Positions 25,095-33,584 of a stretch of DNA of 62,121 nt are shown here, piece by piece. The notes under the pieces are model-generated. The model saw nothing but the letters and a program-made list of their open reading frames with translations. It was not told where the DNA came from and ran no database searches. This DNA is from Phascolarctobacterium_A succinatutens_B (GTDB lineage: Bacteria; Bacillota; Negativicutes; Acidaminococcales; Acidaminococcaceae): contig NZ_CAUDZA010000011.1 of NCBI RefSeq assembly GCF_958453765.1, forward strand, positions 1 to 62,121. The letters are read 5' to 3'. The translations under genes and the position numbers were made by a program. Position 1 is the first letter of the stretch. The number at the start of each line of letters is the position of its first letter.

Positions 25095-25246
25095 ACAACC
25101 CTCAGTCAAAATCACGTTAGTGATTTTGACAGCTCCCTTGCAGGGAGCATATAAAGGTTTTAAGAATTGCGAAGTTTACTGCTTGTAAGCCTGTTATATC
25201 GCCCCTGAAAGGGGAGATGTCACCGTAGGTGACAGAGGGGTTGTGT
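25095..25246. repeat. Inverted pair of the dispersed repeat, copies B1 and B2
   Basis: B1 (25095-25149) runs forward: ACAACCCTC, hairpin GTCAAAATCAC/GTGATTTTGAC, then GCTCCCTTGCAGGGAGC. B2 (25200-25246) runs in reverse: GCCCCTGAAAGGGGAG, hairpin GTCACC/GGTGAC, then GAGGGGTTGT. About 50 bp separate them. The pair sits inside the cdaA-glmM cluster and mirrors the arrangement around the DUF559 gene, so it looks like a short, non-coding form of that element. Confidence 0.65.
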
Positions 25247-25314
25247 ATATATAAATCTCAACAATTCCCAACTCACATATAAACGAATTAACATTAGGGA
25301 GGTTATTACAAAAA

Positions 25315-26655
25315 ATGGCAAGATTATTTGGTACTGATGGTGTTCGCGGTGTGGCGAACGTAGAGCTTACTCCGGAGCTGGCCTTTAAGCTGGGCTATGC
25401 TGCCGCAAAATACTTTGGCCGCGAGGTTTCCTGCCCGAAAATTATTATCGGCAGAGATACACGCCGCAGCGGACAAATGTTGGAAAGTGCTTTGGCAGCA
25501 GGTATCTGCAGCGCCGGCGGCAATGCACATCTTCTGGGCGTTATGCCTACTCCGGCAGTTTCCTTTCTGACCAGTGAGGTTAAGGCTAACGCCGGTGTAG
25601 TAATTTCTGCTTCTCACAATCCGTTTGAAGACAACGGCATCAAATTCTTCTCTCAGACAGGTTACAAGCTGCCTGACGCAGTAGAGGACGAAATTGCAGC
25701 TATCGTTGCTGCACCGATTGATTACACTCAGGCAGTAAGCGGCAGCAGCGTAGGCCAGATTATTCATGAAAAGGATTTGTCAGCACTGTATATTAAGCAC
25801 ATTCTGAGCACTGCTTATGCTAAGCTGAATGGTCTGAAGATTGTTATGGACTGCTCCAACGGTGCCAACAGCGAAATCGCACCGGTTATCCTGCGCAGCC
25901 TCGGTGCAGAGGTTGTGGCAATTTTCAACGAGCCTAACGGTATCAACATCAACAACGGCTGCGGCTCCACTCATCTGGAGGCTTTGCAGAAGAAGGTTGT
26001 CGAGGTTGGCGCTCATGTAGGTATCGCCAATGATGGTGACGCCGACCGTTGCCTGGTAGTTGACGAAAACGGCGAGGCTATGGACGGCGACCAGATTATG
26101 CTGATTTGCGCTCTGGAGCTGATGAAGCGCAACAAGCTGCATGACAATATGCTGGTAACCACTGTTATGAGTAACGTCGGCCTGCATCAGGCTATGAAGG
26201 CTCATGGCGGCAAGACTGTCAAAACCGCTGTAGGTGACCGCTATGTACTGGAGGAAATGCTCAAGCACAATTATTCTATCGGCGGCGAGCAATCCGGTCA
26301 TATCATTTTCTCCGAATTCGCTAAAACCGGCGACGGCATTCTGACTGCGGTACAGCTGTTGTGCGCAATGGTTCGCAACAACAAGCCTTTATCCGAGATG
26401 GGCGCCGTAATGACTAAATTCCCGCAGATTCTGCTGAATGTACGCGTGAAGAATAAAAACGGCTGGGAAGAAAAGGCTGCTATTCAGGAAGTAATTAAAA
26501 AATATCAGGAGGAGCTGGGCGAAAACGGCCAGATTCTGGTACGTGCTTCCGGCACAGAGCCTTTAATCCGTATTATGGCCGAAGGACCGAAGCAGGAGCG
26601 TCTGGAGCAGATTGCCAACGCTATTGCCGACGTTGTAACCAAGGAGCTGGCATAA
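25315..26655 (+). CDS. glmM: Phosphoglucosamine mutase
   Basis: Converts glucosamine-6-phosphate to glucosamine-1-phosphate on the way to UDP-GlcNAc and peptidoglycan. The 446 residues start MARLFGTDGVRGVAN. Catalytic S100-H101 is in VVISASHNPFEDNGIK; metal-binding DGDADRC is near 240; GGEQSGHI and the phosphate-binding RASGTEPLIR follow. It is the step after GlmS, encoded next. Confidence 0.97.
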   Translation: MARLFGTDGVRGVANVELTPELAFKLGYAAAKYFGREVSCPKIIIGRDTRRSGQMLESALAAGICSAGGNAHLLGVMPTPAVSFLTSEVKANAGVVISASHNPFEDNGIKFFSQTGYKLPDAVEDEIAAIVAAPIDYTQAVSGSSVGQIIHEKDLSALYIKHILSTAYAKLNGLKIVMDCSNGANSEIAPVILRSLGAEVVAIFNEPNGININNGCGSTHLEALQKKVVEVGAHVGIANDGDADRCLVVDENGEAMDGDQIMLICALELMKRNKLHDNMLVTTVMSNVGLHQAMKAHGGKTVKTAVGDRYVLEEMLKHNYSIGGEQSGHIIFSEFAKTGDGILTAVQLLCAMVRNNKPLSEMGAVMTKFPQILLNVRVKNKNGWEEKAAIQEVIKKYQEELGENGQILVRASGTEPLIRIMAEGPKQERLEQIANAIADVVTKELA

Positions 26656-26681
26656 GCAGACTTCCTTGCTGAATGAAGATT

Positions 26682-26728
26682 AAAAGCAGACCATTACATC
26701 AGTTTCAGATGCAATGGTCTGCTTTTGT
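26682..26728 (+). terminator. Terminator after glmM
   Basis: AAAAGCAGACCATTACATC pairs with GATGCAATGGTCTGCTTTT. Confidence 0.85.
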
Positions 26729-26747
26729 ATATTTTCTTGAAAAACGC

Positions 26748-26834
26748 AAAAAAATAACCGCCCAGCTCCTACACTAGCGGTTATTTTTAACAGTTAATTT
26801 TGAAGGGCAACCGTCTATCGGTAGCACTCTTTCT
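26748..26834 (-). ncRNA. Antitoxin-type small RNA between glmM and glmS
   Basis: On the minus strand TTGCCT (26869-26864), a 17-bp spacer and TATAAT (26846-26841) form a good promoter. About 85 nt downstream a terminator (AAAATAACCGC pairing with GCGGTTATTTT, T-run at 26754-26748) ends the RNA. Layout and sequence (TATAGAAA start, TTGCC, then AAAAA-CCGCT and GGGCGGTT) resemble the antitoxin RNA at 10074-10165. Where the toxin end should lie on the plus strand there is only a possible relic frame reading LYIFLKNAKK to a TAA at about 26754, so it looks like an orphan antitoxin. Confidence 0.5.
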
Positions 26835-26902
26835 ATATTTATTATACTATATGAAGCGCCTGCAGGCAAGCATCAGGCAAGAAAAGTTCAAGGAATGTTT
26901 TC

Positions 26903-26931
26903 TTGACCTGCCAGTTATCATATTGTAAAAT
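26903..26931 (+). promoter_or_regulatory. Promoter of the glmS transcript
   Basis: TTGACC, 17-bp spacer, TAAAAT, about 110 bases before the ribozyme cleavage site. Between glmM and glmS (26656-27294) lie the glmM terminator, the minus-strand RNA, this promoter and the ribozyme. Confidence 0.65.
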
Positions 26932-27048
26932 TAAATTAGTCTGAGGATGTGCCGCGTGGGACTGCCTGCCTGCGCGGCTCATTGTCTGTTTGCTCATAAA
27001 TCAGCAGAGGCTTGTTTTTGCTGCCAAATGCAGACAGTGAAGGATGTA

Positions 27049-27192
27049 AGCGCATGTACCGCTTAGGCGGTGGACGAGGAATGAGGTTATCGATCAGTCA
27101 GCGGATGCCTCACGGCCGGCTGCAGGCCGCAAACCGTGTATAAAGCCCTCCGGTAACGGGGGAGAGAAAAGCATGGTGGCAGAAAGGGCAAA
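27049..27192 (+). ncRNA. glmS ribozyme-riboswitch
   Basis: Self-cleaving RNA activated by glucosamine-6-phosphate, which lowers glmS mRNA when product is plentiful. Conserved pieces appear in order: A-GCGC cleavage site (between 27049 and 27050), GACGAGG, GAGGTTATCGAT, the CGGATGCCTC block pairing back to GAGG, GCCGCAA, then an AAAGCCCT...AGGGC 3' helix. The position directly upstream of glmS confirms the call. The 3' border is approximate. Confidence 0.92.
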
Positions 27193-27294
27193 GAATATAA
27201 TACATGCTCGCAAGGGAGAAGGTATCAGATACGGGAAAACCTGACTAAGCAGATGATGCCTTACACCTTGCAGCGTAGAGGAGGATTACTACTT

Positions 27295-29124
27295 ATGTGC
27301 GGAATTGTAGGTTATATCGGTAATCACGAAGCAGCCCCCTTTTTGCTTGATGGTATGAGCAAGCTGGAGTATCGCGGTTATGATTCTGCCGGCATTGCTG
27401 TTTATGAAAACAACAGCATTCGTGTAGAAAAATGTGTAGGCCGTCTGGATGCACTGCGTCAGAAATTGGCAGGCAATATGCCTGTGGGCAATGTAGGTAT
27501 CGGTCACACACGCTGGGCAACACATGGCCGTCCGTCGGATCGCAACGCGCATCCCCATACGGACAGCAGCGGTAAGTTTGTCGTTGTCCATAATGGTATT
27601 ATTGAAAATTATCTTGGCCTGAAGGAAGAACTGATTTCCAAGGGACATGAATTCCTGTCTGAAACAGACAGCGAGGTTGTAGCTCATCTGATGGCGGACC
27701 AATATGACGGAGATTTCGAAGAAACCGTCAAAAAGGTGCTGAAGCTCATCAAGGGCTCCTACAGCCTGGTGTTTATGTGCGAATACGAGCCTGATAAAAT
27801 CATCTGCACCAAAAAGGATAATCCGCTGATTATCGGCCTTGGCGAGGGTGAAAATTTTATTGCTTCCGATATTCCGGCAATTATCAACCATACGCGCCGT
27901 ACCTTTATCATGAGCGACGGCGAAATCGCCACGGTAACGGCAGACGGTGTATGGGTGCAGGATATCAACGGCACTCCCATCAGCAAGAAGGTGTTTGAGG
28001 TCAACTGGAATGCGGAAGCAGCGGAAAAAGGCGGCTTTGAGCATTTCATGCTGAAGGAAATCTATGAACAGCCTAAGGCTTTGCGCGATACCATGACAAG
28101 CCGTTTGGACGCGGAAGCAAAAGCCATCGGCTTCCCCGAGCTGAACTGGACAGCCGAGGAGCTGTGCGAAATCAATAAAATCTTTATCGTGGCCTGCGGT
28201 ACCGCTTATCATGCAGGTATCGTCGGCAAATATTATCTGGAGCAGCTGGCGCGTGTGCCGGTTGAGGTGGATATTGCCAGCGAGTTCCGTTACCGCGACC
28301 CGCTTGTTGATGGCAACAGTCTGACGATTGTTATCAGCCAGAGCGGTGAAACCAGCGATACGCTGGCAGCGCTGCGTGAGGCTAAGCGTCTTGGCTCCCG
28401 CACTTTGGCGGTTACCAACGTTGTCGGCAGCTCTATTGCGCGTGAGGCAGACCAGGTTGTTTATACCTATGCTGGTCCGGAAATTGCCGTGGCATCTACC
28501 AAGGCTTACACTACACAGCTTCTGGCAATGCTGATGCTGGCAATTTATGTAGGCCGTCTGCGCGGCAGCATGAGTGCCGAGCGTGAGCAGGAGCTGGTGC
28601 AGGGCCTGACCTTTGTACCTGAGCAGATTCACAAGATGCTGGAAAACGTGGACCAGATTAAGGTGTTTGCGCGTGAATACGGCAGCAGTGAGGATGCCTT
28701 CTTCTTGGGACGCAGCCTTGATTATGCTGTAGCGCTGGAGGGTGCGCTGAAGCTGAAGGAGATTTCCTACATTCATGCGGAGGCTTATGCAGCAGGCGAG
28801 CTGAAGCACGGCACCTTGGCGCTGATTGTTTCCGGTGTACCGGTAATCGTACTGGCAACGCAAATGGACGTATATGATAAAACCGTCAGCAACCTGCAGG
28901 AGGTTAAGGCGCGCGAGGCTGTGGTTATTGCCATCGGCTTTGAGGGCGACACCTCTCTGGAAAAATATGCGGACCATGTTATTTACATCCCGCGTACGGA
29001 CAAATATCTGGCACCGCTGATGGCAGTGCTGCCCTTGCAGCTGCTGGCCTACTATGCGGCGCTGACTCGCGGCTGTGATGTTGATAAACCGCGAAATCTC
29101 GCCAAGAGCGTAACAGTTGAATAA
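27295..29124 (+). CDS. glmS: Glutamine-fructose-6-phosphate aminotransferase
   Basis: Makes glucosamine-6-phosphate from fructose-6-phosphate and glutamine. The 609 residues start MCGIVGYIG, so Cys2 becomes the N-terminal nucleophile after Met removal; this fixes the ATG at 27295, preceded by GAGGAGG, over an in-frame ATG at 27253. The N-terminal glutaminase domain (HTRWATHG, HNGIIENY) is followed by two SIS domains (SQSGETSDTLAALR, STKAYTTQL), and the C-terminus ends KPRNLAKSVTVE. Confidence 0.97.
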   Translation: MCGIVGYIGNHEAAPFLLDGMSKLEYRGYDSAGIAVYENNSIRVEKCVGRLDALRQKLAGNMPVGNVGIGHTRWATHGRPSDRNAHPHTDSSGKFVVVHNGIIENYLGLKEELISKGHEFLSETDSEVVAHLMADQYDGDFEETVKKVLKLIKGSYSLVFMCEYEPDKIICTKKDNPLIIGLGEGENFIASDIPAIINHTRRTFIMSDGEIATVTADGVWVQDINGTPISKKVFEVNWNAEAAEKGGFEHFMLKEIYEQPKALRDTMTSRLDAEAKAIGFPELNWTAEELCEINKIFIVACGTAYHAGIVGKYYLEQLARVPVEVDIASEFRYRDPLVDGNSLTIVISQSGETSDTLAALREAKRLGSRTLAVTNVVGSSIAREADQVVYTYAGPEIAVASTKAYTTQLLAMLMLAIYVGRLRGSMSAEREQELVQGLTFVPEQIHKMLENVDQIKVFAREYGSSEDAFFLGRSLDYAVALEGALKLKEISYIHAEAYAAGELKHGTLALIVSGVPVIVLATQMDVYDKTVSNLQEVKAREAVVIAIGFEGDTSLEKYADHVIYIPRTDKYLAPLMAVLPLQLLAYYAALTRGCDVDKPRNLAKSVTVE

Positions 29125-29134
29125 AAATAAAATT

Positions 29135-29174
29135 AACGGCGTAACAGATGCAAAAATCTGCTGCGCCGTTTTTG
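29135..29174 (+). terminator. Terminator after glmS
   Basis: AACGGCGTAACAGA pairs with TCTGCTGCGCCGTT, followed by TTTTTGT. Confidence 0.85.
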
Positions 29175-29241
29175 TAATTACAGAGATACGCTGCTTATGT
29201 TATACTAATATTAAATTAGAGCGGAAGGGGAACAAAAGCAG

Positions 29242-30492
29242 ATGGCTTATAGCGAGCTTTTTAAAAATTACAGTGATATCCGCAATTTTATGCGGCGCTT
29301 TTATGTATACGGCTTTGAAAAGCGGCAGGATTTTACTGCTAAAAGCTCCAGAAGCTATGATGATAATCGCCGGCGTCTGGACAGCTGGCTGGAGGATTAC
29401 ATGAGCTTCAAAAGCGAAGCGGACGGCAGAGCCTACCGCATTTCCTTCGACAGCAGCAGTATCAGTCATAATCCCTTGTACAAAAGCTGGAAGGCCAAGA
29501 GCTTTACGTCCATGGATATTACACTGCATTTTTATCTGCTGGATATTCTTGCCGACGGCAAGGCCTATTCGGCGGCAGAGCTGTTGGAGCTGCTTAGCGG
29601 CCGTTATTTCAACTGCTTTGATAATCAGCTGCGTCAGCCCGATGAATCGACGGTGCGCAACAAGCTGAATGAATATACTGCGCTGGGAATGCTGCGGCTG
29701 GTGAAGCAGGGACGGCGCAATCTTTACTGCCTGGCGCGTGATGAGGTGAACTGGCGCAGTTGGCAGCTTGCCTGCGCCTTCTTTTCCGAGGCGGCGCCTT
29801 TGGGAGAGGCAGGCTCCTATCTGTTGGATAAATTTGCCGAGGACTGCGAAGCCTTTGCCTTTAAGCATCATTTTATTTTATATACGATGGACAGCAAGCT
29901 GCTGTACGAACTGTTGGAGGCGATGAACAGCAGGCAGTCCGTAACGCTTTACCGCTGTGACAAGGACGGCAGCAGTATACCGCAATATGTTTGCCCTTTG
30001 AAAATTTACTGCAGTACGAGGACCGGACGTCAGTATCTTTTGAGCTACAGCTATGCTGCGCAAAAGCTGCTGTTCAACCGTCTGGACCATATCGAAAGTA
30101 TTGAGGTTAAACGCGCAGAAGGACGCTATGAGGAGTTTTTGCAGCTGGCACAGGAGGCGGCGCCGCACATCTGGGGCGCAGGCATGCTCAGGACAGACCG
30201 GTTGGAGAAAATCAGCTTTACGGTGGAGGCGGCAGCTGACGAGCAGTTTATTGTGCAGCGATTGGAGCGTGAAAAGCGTTGCGGCACGGTGCAGCAGCTG
30301 GATGCGGAGCATTATCGCTTCAGTGCTGCCGTGTATGATGCGCGTGAGCTTTTGCCGTGGTTACGCACCTTTATCGGGCGTATTACTGCTTTTAGCTGCA
30401 GTAACGAGGAAATAGAGCGCATTTTTTATGATGATCTGGAGCAGACAGCGGCCTATTATCTGCAGGAGGTGCAAGCGGATGGCGAAAAATGA
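29242..30492 (+). CDS. WYL-domain transcriptional regulator 1
   Basis: A 416-residue protein. The N-terminal region (DITLHFYLLDILADGKAYSAAEL, then RNKLNEYTALGMLRLVKQGRRN) looks like a winged helix. The C-terminal half is a WYL-type ligand-sensing domain followed by a WCX-like end (DYEELEQTAAYYL-type). The ligand is unknown. AGCGGAAGGGGA precedes the ATG. It overlaps the next WYL gene by 14 bases, so the two may act as a pair. Hydrogenase genes follow after a terminator. Confidence 0.75.
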   Translation: MAYSELFKNYSDIRNFMRRFYVYGFEKRQDFTAKSSRSYDDNRRRLDSWLEDYMSFKSEADGRAYRISFDSSSISHNPLYKSWKAKSFTSMDITLHFYLLDILADGKAYSAAELLELLSGRYFNCFDNQLRQPDESTVRNKLNEYTALGMLRLVKQGRRNLYCLARDEVNWRSWQLACAFFSEAAPLGEAGSYLLDKFAEDCEAFAFKHHFILYTMDSKLLYELLEAMNSRQSVTLYRCDKDGSSIPQYVCPLKIYCSTRTGRQYLLSYSYAAQKLLFNRLDHIESIEVKRAEGRYEEFLQLAQEAAPHIWGAGMLRTDRLEKISFTVEAAADEQFIVQRLEREKRCGTVQQLDAEHYRFSAAVYDARELLPWLRTFIGRITAFSCSNEEIERIFYDDLEQTAAYYLQEVQADGEK

Positions 30493-31408
30493 CAGCTTTT
30501 TTAACGAAATATACGGCACCTATTTTAATGTTGTGAGCAGTATTCTGCGGCAGGCTCAGGAAAAGCAGCTGACGAAGGACAGCTTGGAGTTGTTGGTGCG
30601 GGAGCAGGCCTTTGCCGACAGCTGCCTGACCATTCCTAAGGCACTGCAGGACGGAAGCTGGCCGCTGCTGCAGAAGGATATGACTACGCCGCTGCGGCAT
30701 GCACCGGCGATGCCGTTGACAACATTGCAGCGTCGCTGGCTGAAAAGCCTGCTGACGGATAAGCGGATACAGCTTTTTGATGTGGAATGCAGCGGACTGG
30801 AGGATGTGGAGCCTCTGTTCAGTGAGGAGCAATTTGTGTATTTCGACCGTTACAGCGACGGTGACAATTATGATGCTCCCGAGTACAAACAGCATTTTCG
30901 CTTGCTGCTGCAGGCGATAGCGGAAAAGCGCAGGGTAGAAATAAGCTTTATCAGCGGCAAAAACGAAAGCGTGCGGAAGGAATATCTGCCGCTGCAGCTG
31001 GAATATTCGTCAAAGGACGACAAGTTCCGCTTAAAGGCGGTGCATGAGCGCCATCTGCATTACGTTAATGTGGGGCGTATCAAAAGCTGCAAAATGCTGG
31101 AGCAGACGGAAGAAGAAGCCTGTATGCTGTTGGAGCCGGAGCGCTGTGCGGTTACAGTCCTGCTGACGGATGAACGAAATGCTCTGGAGCGGGCAATGCT
31201 GCATTTTTCGCATTTGGAAAAGATAACGGAGCGCTTGGATGAAAAGCATTACAGGCTGCAGCTGATGTATAACAAAAGTGATGAAACGGAAATGGTTATC
31301 CGTATTTTATCCTTCGGACCGTTGCTGCGGGTGCAGGAGCCGGCAGGCTTTATTGAGCTGCTGCGTCACAGGCTGCGTAAGCAGCTGGCGCTGCGGGCGA
31401 AGGAGTAA
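30479..31408 (+). CDS. WYL-domain transcriptional regulator 2
   Basis: A 309-residue protein, paralogous in layout to the preceding gene. A central WYL-like domain (EKRRVEISFISGKNESVRKEYLPLQLEY, then RLKAVHERHLHYVNVGRIKSC) is followed by a C-terminal extension (MVIRILSFGPLLRVQEP). The DNA-binding part is less clear (LTTLQRRWLKSLLTD). The ATG at 30479 follows GGAGGTG by 8 bases; an in-frame start at 30428 inside gene 1 lacks one. A heteromeric regulator of two WYL proteins is possible. Confidence 0.72.
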   Translation: MAKNDSFFNEIYGTYFNVVSSILRQAQEKQLTKDSLELLVREQAFADSCLTIPKALQDGSWPLLQKDMTTPLRHAPAMPLTTLQRRWLKSLLTDKRIQLFDVECSGLEDVEPLFSEEQFVYFDRYSDGDNYDAPEYKQHFRLLLQAIAEKRRVEISFISGKNESVRKEYLPLQLEYSSKDDKFRLKAVHERHLHYVNVGRIKSCKMLEQTEEEACMLLEPERCAVTVLLTDERNALERAMLHFSHLEKITERLDEKHYRLQLMYNKSDETEMVIRILSFGPLLRVQEPAGFIELLRHRLRKQLALRAKE

Positions 31409-31463
31409 GGGGAAAAATATAATCTGCCGGAAGCTCATTTAATGCCGAAGCCTTATTATAAAT

Positions 31464-31505
31464 CACCGGACCTGTGAAATTTCTGCAGGCCAGGTGTATT
31501 TTTTG
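31464..31505 (+). terminator. Terminator after the WYL genes
   Basis: CACCGGACCTG pairs with CAGGCCAGGTG, followed by TATTTTTTG. Confidence 0.7.
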
Positions 31506-31526
31506 TATTCTTAACAGTAATTTTCT

Positions 31527-31554
31527 TTTACGCAGTCAACAAATGTGTTATAAT
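31527..31554 (+). promoter_or_regulatory. Probable promoter of the hydrogenase operon
   Basis: TTTACG, 16-bp spacer, TATAAT, about 57 bases before the first gene. Confidence 0.5.
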
Positions 31555-31610
31555 TAACGATACATGTCATTTTTGTGAAGAAGTTGAAATTTTTATGTGT
31601 AGGTGATGAA

Positions 31611-33584
31611 ATGGAAATGTTTTTAGTGGCTGTGGGCTTCTATGGCATTGGCGTATTAACCATGCTGCTTCCCCACGGCATGCAGCGTGCTGCACACTGG
31701 CTTGCTAACAGCGCTGCCCTTTTTGGCAGCGCTGTCTGCGCTTATGCGGCAGGCCTGCTGCTTTTCGGCGGCGTGAGCCCCGCACCCCTGACCTGGGGCT
31801 CGTATTCTTTAGGTTGCGATGGCTGGAGCGCAGTCTTTCTGCTTTTGACCGGTATCGCCGGTGTTGTTGCCAGCCTGTATGCGCTCGGTTATGCGCGTAG
31901 CTATGAGGGCAGCCGTCTGCGTCTTTTGGGCGGCATGTGGTGTCTGTTCATCATGTCTATGGTAATGGTGCTGCTGGCCGGCGATGCCTTCAGCTTCCTG
32001 CTTTTCTGGGAGATTATGGCTGTAGCCTCCTTTATGCTGGTTAACCATGAATCCGAAAAGCGTGCTACCTGGAATGCTGCCTATCAGTATCTGGTTATGA
32101 CCAGCGTTGGTACGGCGGCGATTATGATTGCCTTTTTGCTGACAGGCTCTGCCAGCGAAGGCTTCAGCTTTGCTGCTATGGCCAAGAATACGCTGGAGGG
32201 CAGCTGGCAGCATCTTGTTTTTGTCTGTGCCTTTGCCGGCTTTGCTTTAAAGGCCAGTCTGGTGCCGCTGCATGTTTGGCTGCCTAAGGCGCATCCGGCA
32301 GCACCCAGTCACGTTTCCGCGCTGATGAGCGGTGTTATGCTGAAGATTGCGCTTTACGGCTTCGGTCGTTTTATGTTCAGCTTTTTGCCTGCCTGGAATT
32401 ACTGGTGGTGCGTTGTTGTACTGCTGGCAGGCGTAGTATCCGCATTTTTGGGCGTACTCTATGCTCAGATGGAAACGGATATCAAGCGCGTGCTTGCTTA
32501 CTCCTCTGTAGAAAATATGGGCGTAATTTTTGCTGCCTTCGGCTGCAGTATGCTGATGAAGGCTTCCGGCAGCAGCTTTTATATGCTTGGTTTTGTGGCA
32601 GCGTTGGTTCATGCCTTTAACCACAGCATCATGAAGGTGCTGATGTTTATGTGTGCCGGCAGTATTATGCATGGCACCGGCAGCAAGAACCTGGAGCTGT
32701 TCGGCGGCCTCGCACGCAAAATGCCGTATACCGCTGTCTTTGCTTTCGTCGGCTCGCTGGCGCTTGCCGCTATTCCGCTGACGAACGGCTTTACCGGTGA
32801 ATGGCTGGTGCTGCAAAGCTTTATCAGCCTGGGTACAAGCTGCGCAGGTCAGGATATCCGCCTGTGGACTGCGGTATCCTTTATTCTGCTGGGCTTTACC
32901 GGAGCACTGGCTCTCGGCTGCTTTGTACGCTTCTTCGGCATCACCTTCCTGGGCCGTGCTCGCAGTGAAATCGTGGAGCATGCGCACGAATCCGATAAAT
33001 TTATGCTCGCTGCTATGGGCGTTGCATCTGTTTTAGTTGTTGCTTGCGGTCTTTATCCGCTGCCGGTCGTTCGCGCCGCTCTGTTGGCGCTGGGCATGCC
33101 TGTGGCTCTTGATGCCTTCGGTATGAATCTGGCGTGGGCTGGCGTTGGTACTGCTATTTGCTACAAGCCGCTGCTACTGTTGGCTTTGCTGCTGGTGCTG
33201 GGCGCATTGCTGTGGCTTGCTGTTAAGAATTGCTTTGTTGTGGAGGATGTTACCTGGAACTGCGGTACCTATCCGACGCAGCGTCAGCAGTATTCCGCAA
33301 CCGGCTTCAGTAAGCCTGTACGCCGTGCGTTTGATTATCTGCTGAAGCCCAAGCGTCAGGTAACCTACATGCGCAAGGAGCATGCGTACTTCGGCCGTCA
33401 GCTTTCCTACAAGCTGGAAATTCCCGATATGATTACGGAAAAGCTTTATCAGCCGCTGCAGAAGCATTTTGTAAGTATTTCTAATTTCCTGCGCCGTTTG
33501 CAGCAGGGCAGTGTGCGTTTATATGTTGCCTATGTTATGGTGGCAATGATGTTGGTACTGGTATGGGGGGCGCTTTATAAATGA
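31611..33584 (+). CDS. hyfB: Hydrogenase-4 subunit B-like proton-pumping subunit
   Basis: A 657-residue membrane protein of the NuoL/MrpA antiporter family. About 14-16 hydrophobic segments are visible, with the conserved LVPLHVWLPKAHPAAPSHVSALMSG and DIKRVLAYSSVENMG. The C-terminus (FDYLLKPKRQVTYMRKEH) is HyfB/HycC-like. It should translocate protons or sodium in the membrane arm. The ATG at 31611 follows TAGGTGA; an upstream GTG at 31575 adds a poor N-terminus. Stop overlaps hyfC by 4 bases. Confidence 0.88.
   Translation: MEMFLVAVGFYGIGVLTMLLPHGMQRAAHWLANSAALFGSAVCAYAAGLLLFGGVSPAPLTWGSYSLGCDGWSAVFLLLTGIAGVVASLYALGYARSYEGSRLRLLGGMWCLFIMSMVMVLLAGDAFSFLLFWEIMAVASFMLVNHESEKRATWNAAYQYLVMTSVGTAAIMIAFLLTGSASEGFSFAAMAKNTLEGSWQHLVFVCAFAGFALKASLVPLHVWLPKAHPAAPSHVSALMSGVMLKIALYGFGRFMFSFLPAWNYWWCVVVLLAGVVSAFLGVLYAQMETDIKRVLAYSSVENMGVIFAAFGCSMLMKASGSSFYMLGFVAALVHAFNHSIMKVLMFMCAGSIMHGTGSKNLELFGGLARKMPYTAVFAFVGSLALAAIPLTNGFTGEWLVLQSFISLGTSCAGQDIRLWTAVSFILLGFTGALALGCFVRFFGITFLGRARSEIVEHAHESDKFMLAAMGVASVLVVACGLYPLPVVRAALLALGMPVALDAFGMNLAWAGVGTAICYKPLLLLALLLVLGALLWLAVKNCFVVEDVTWNCGTYPTQRQQYSATGFSKPVRRAFDYLLKPKRQVTYMRKEHAYFGRQLSYKLEIPDMITEKLYQPLQKHFVSISNFLRRLQQGSVRLYVAYVMVAMMLVLVWGALYK

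Noticed and set aside
27289..28977. Open frame of 562 codons opposite glmS
   Set aside because: Antisense shadow of a certain gene; no domain or start signals.
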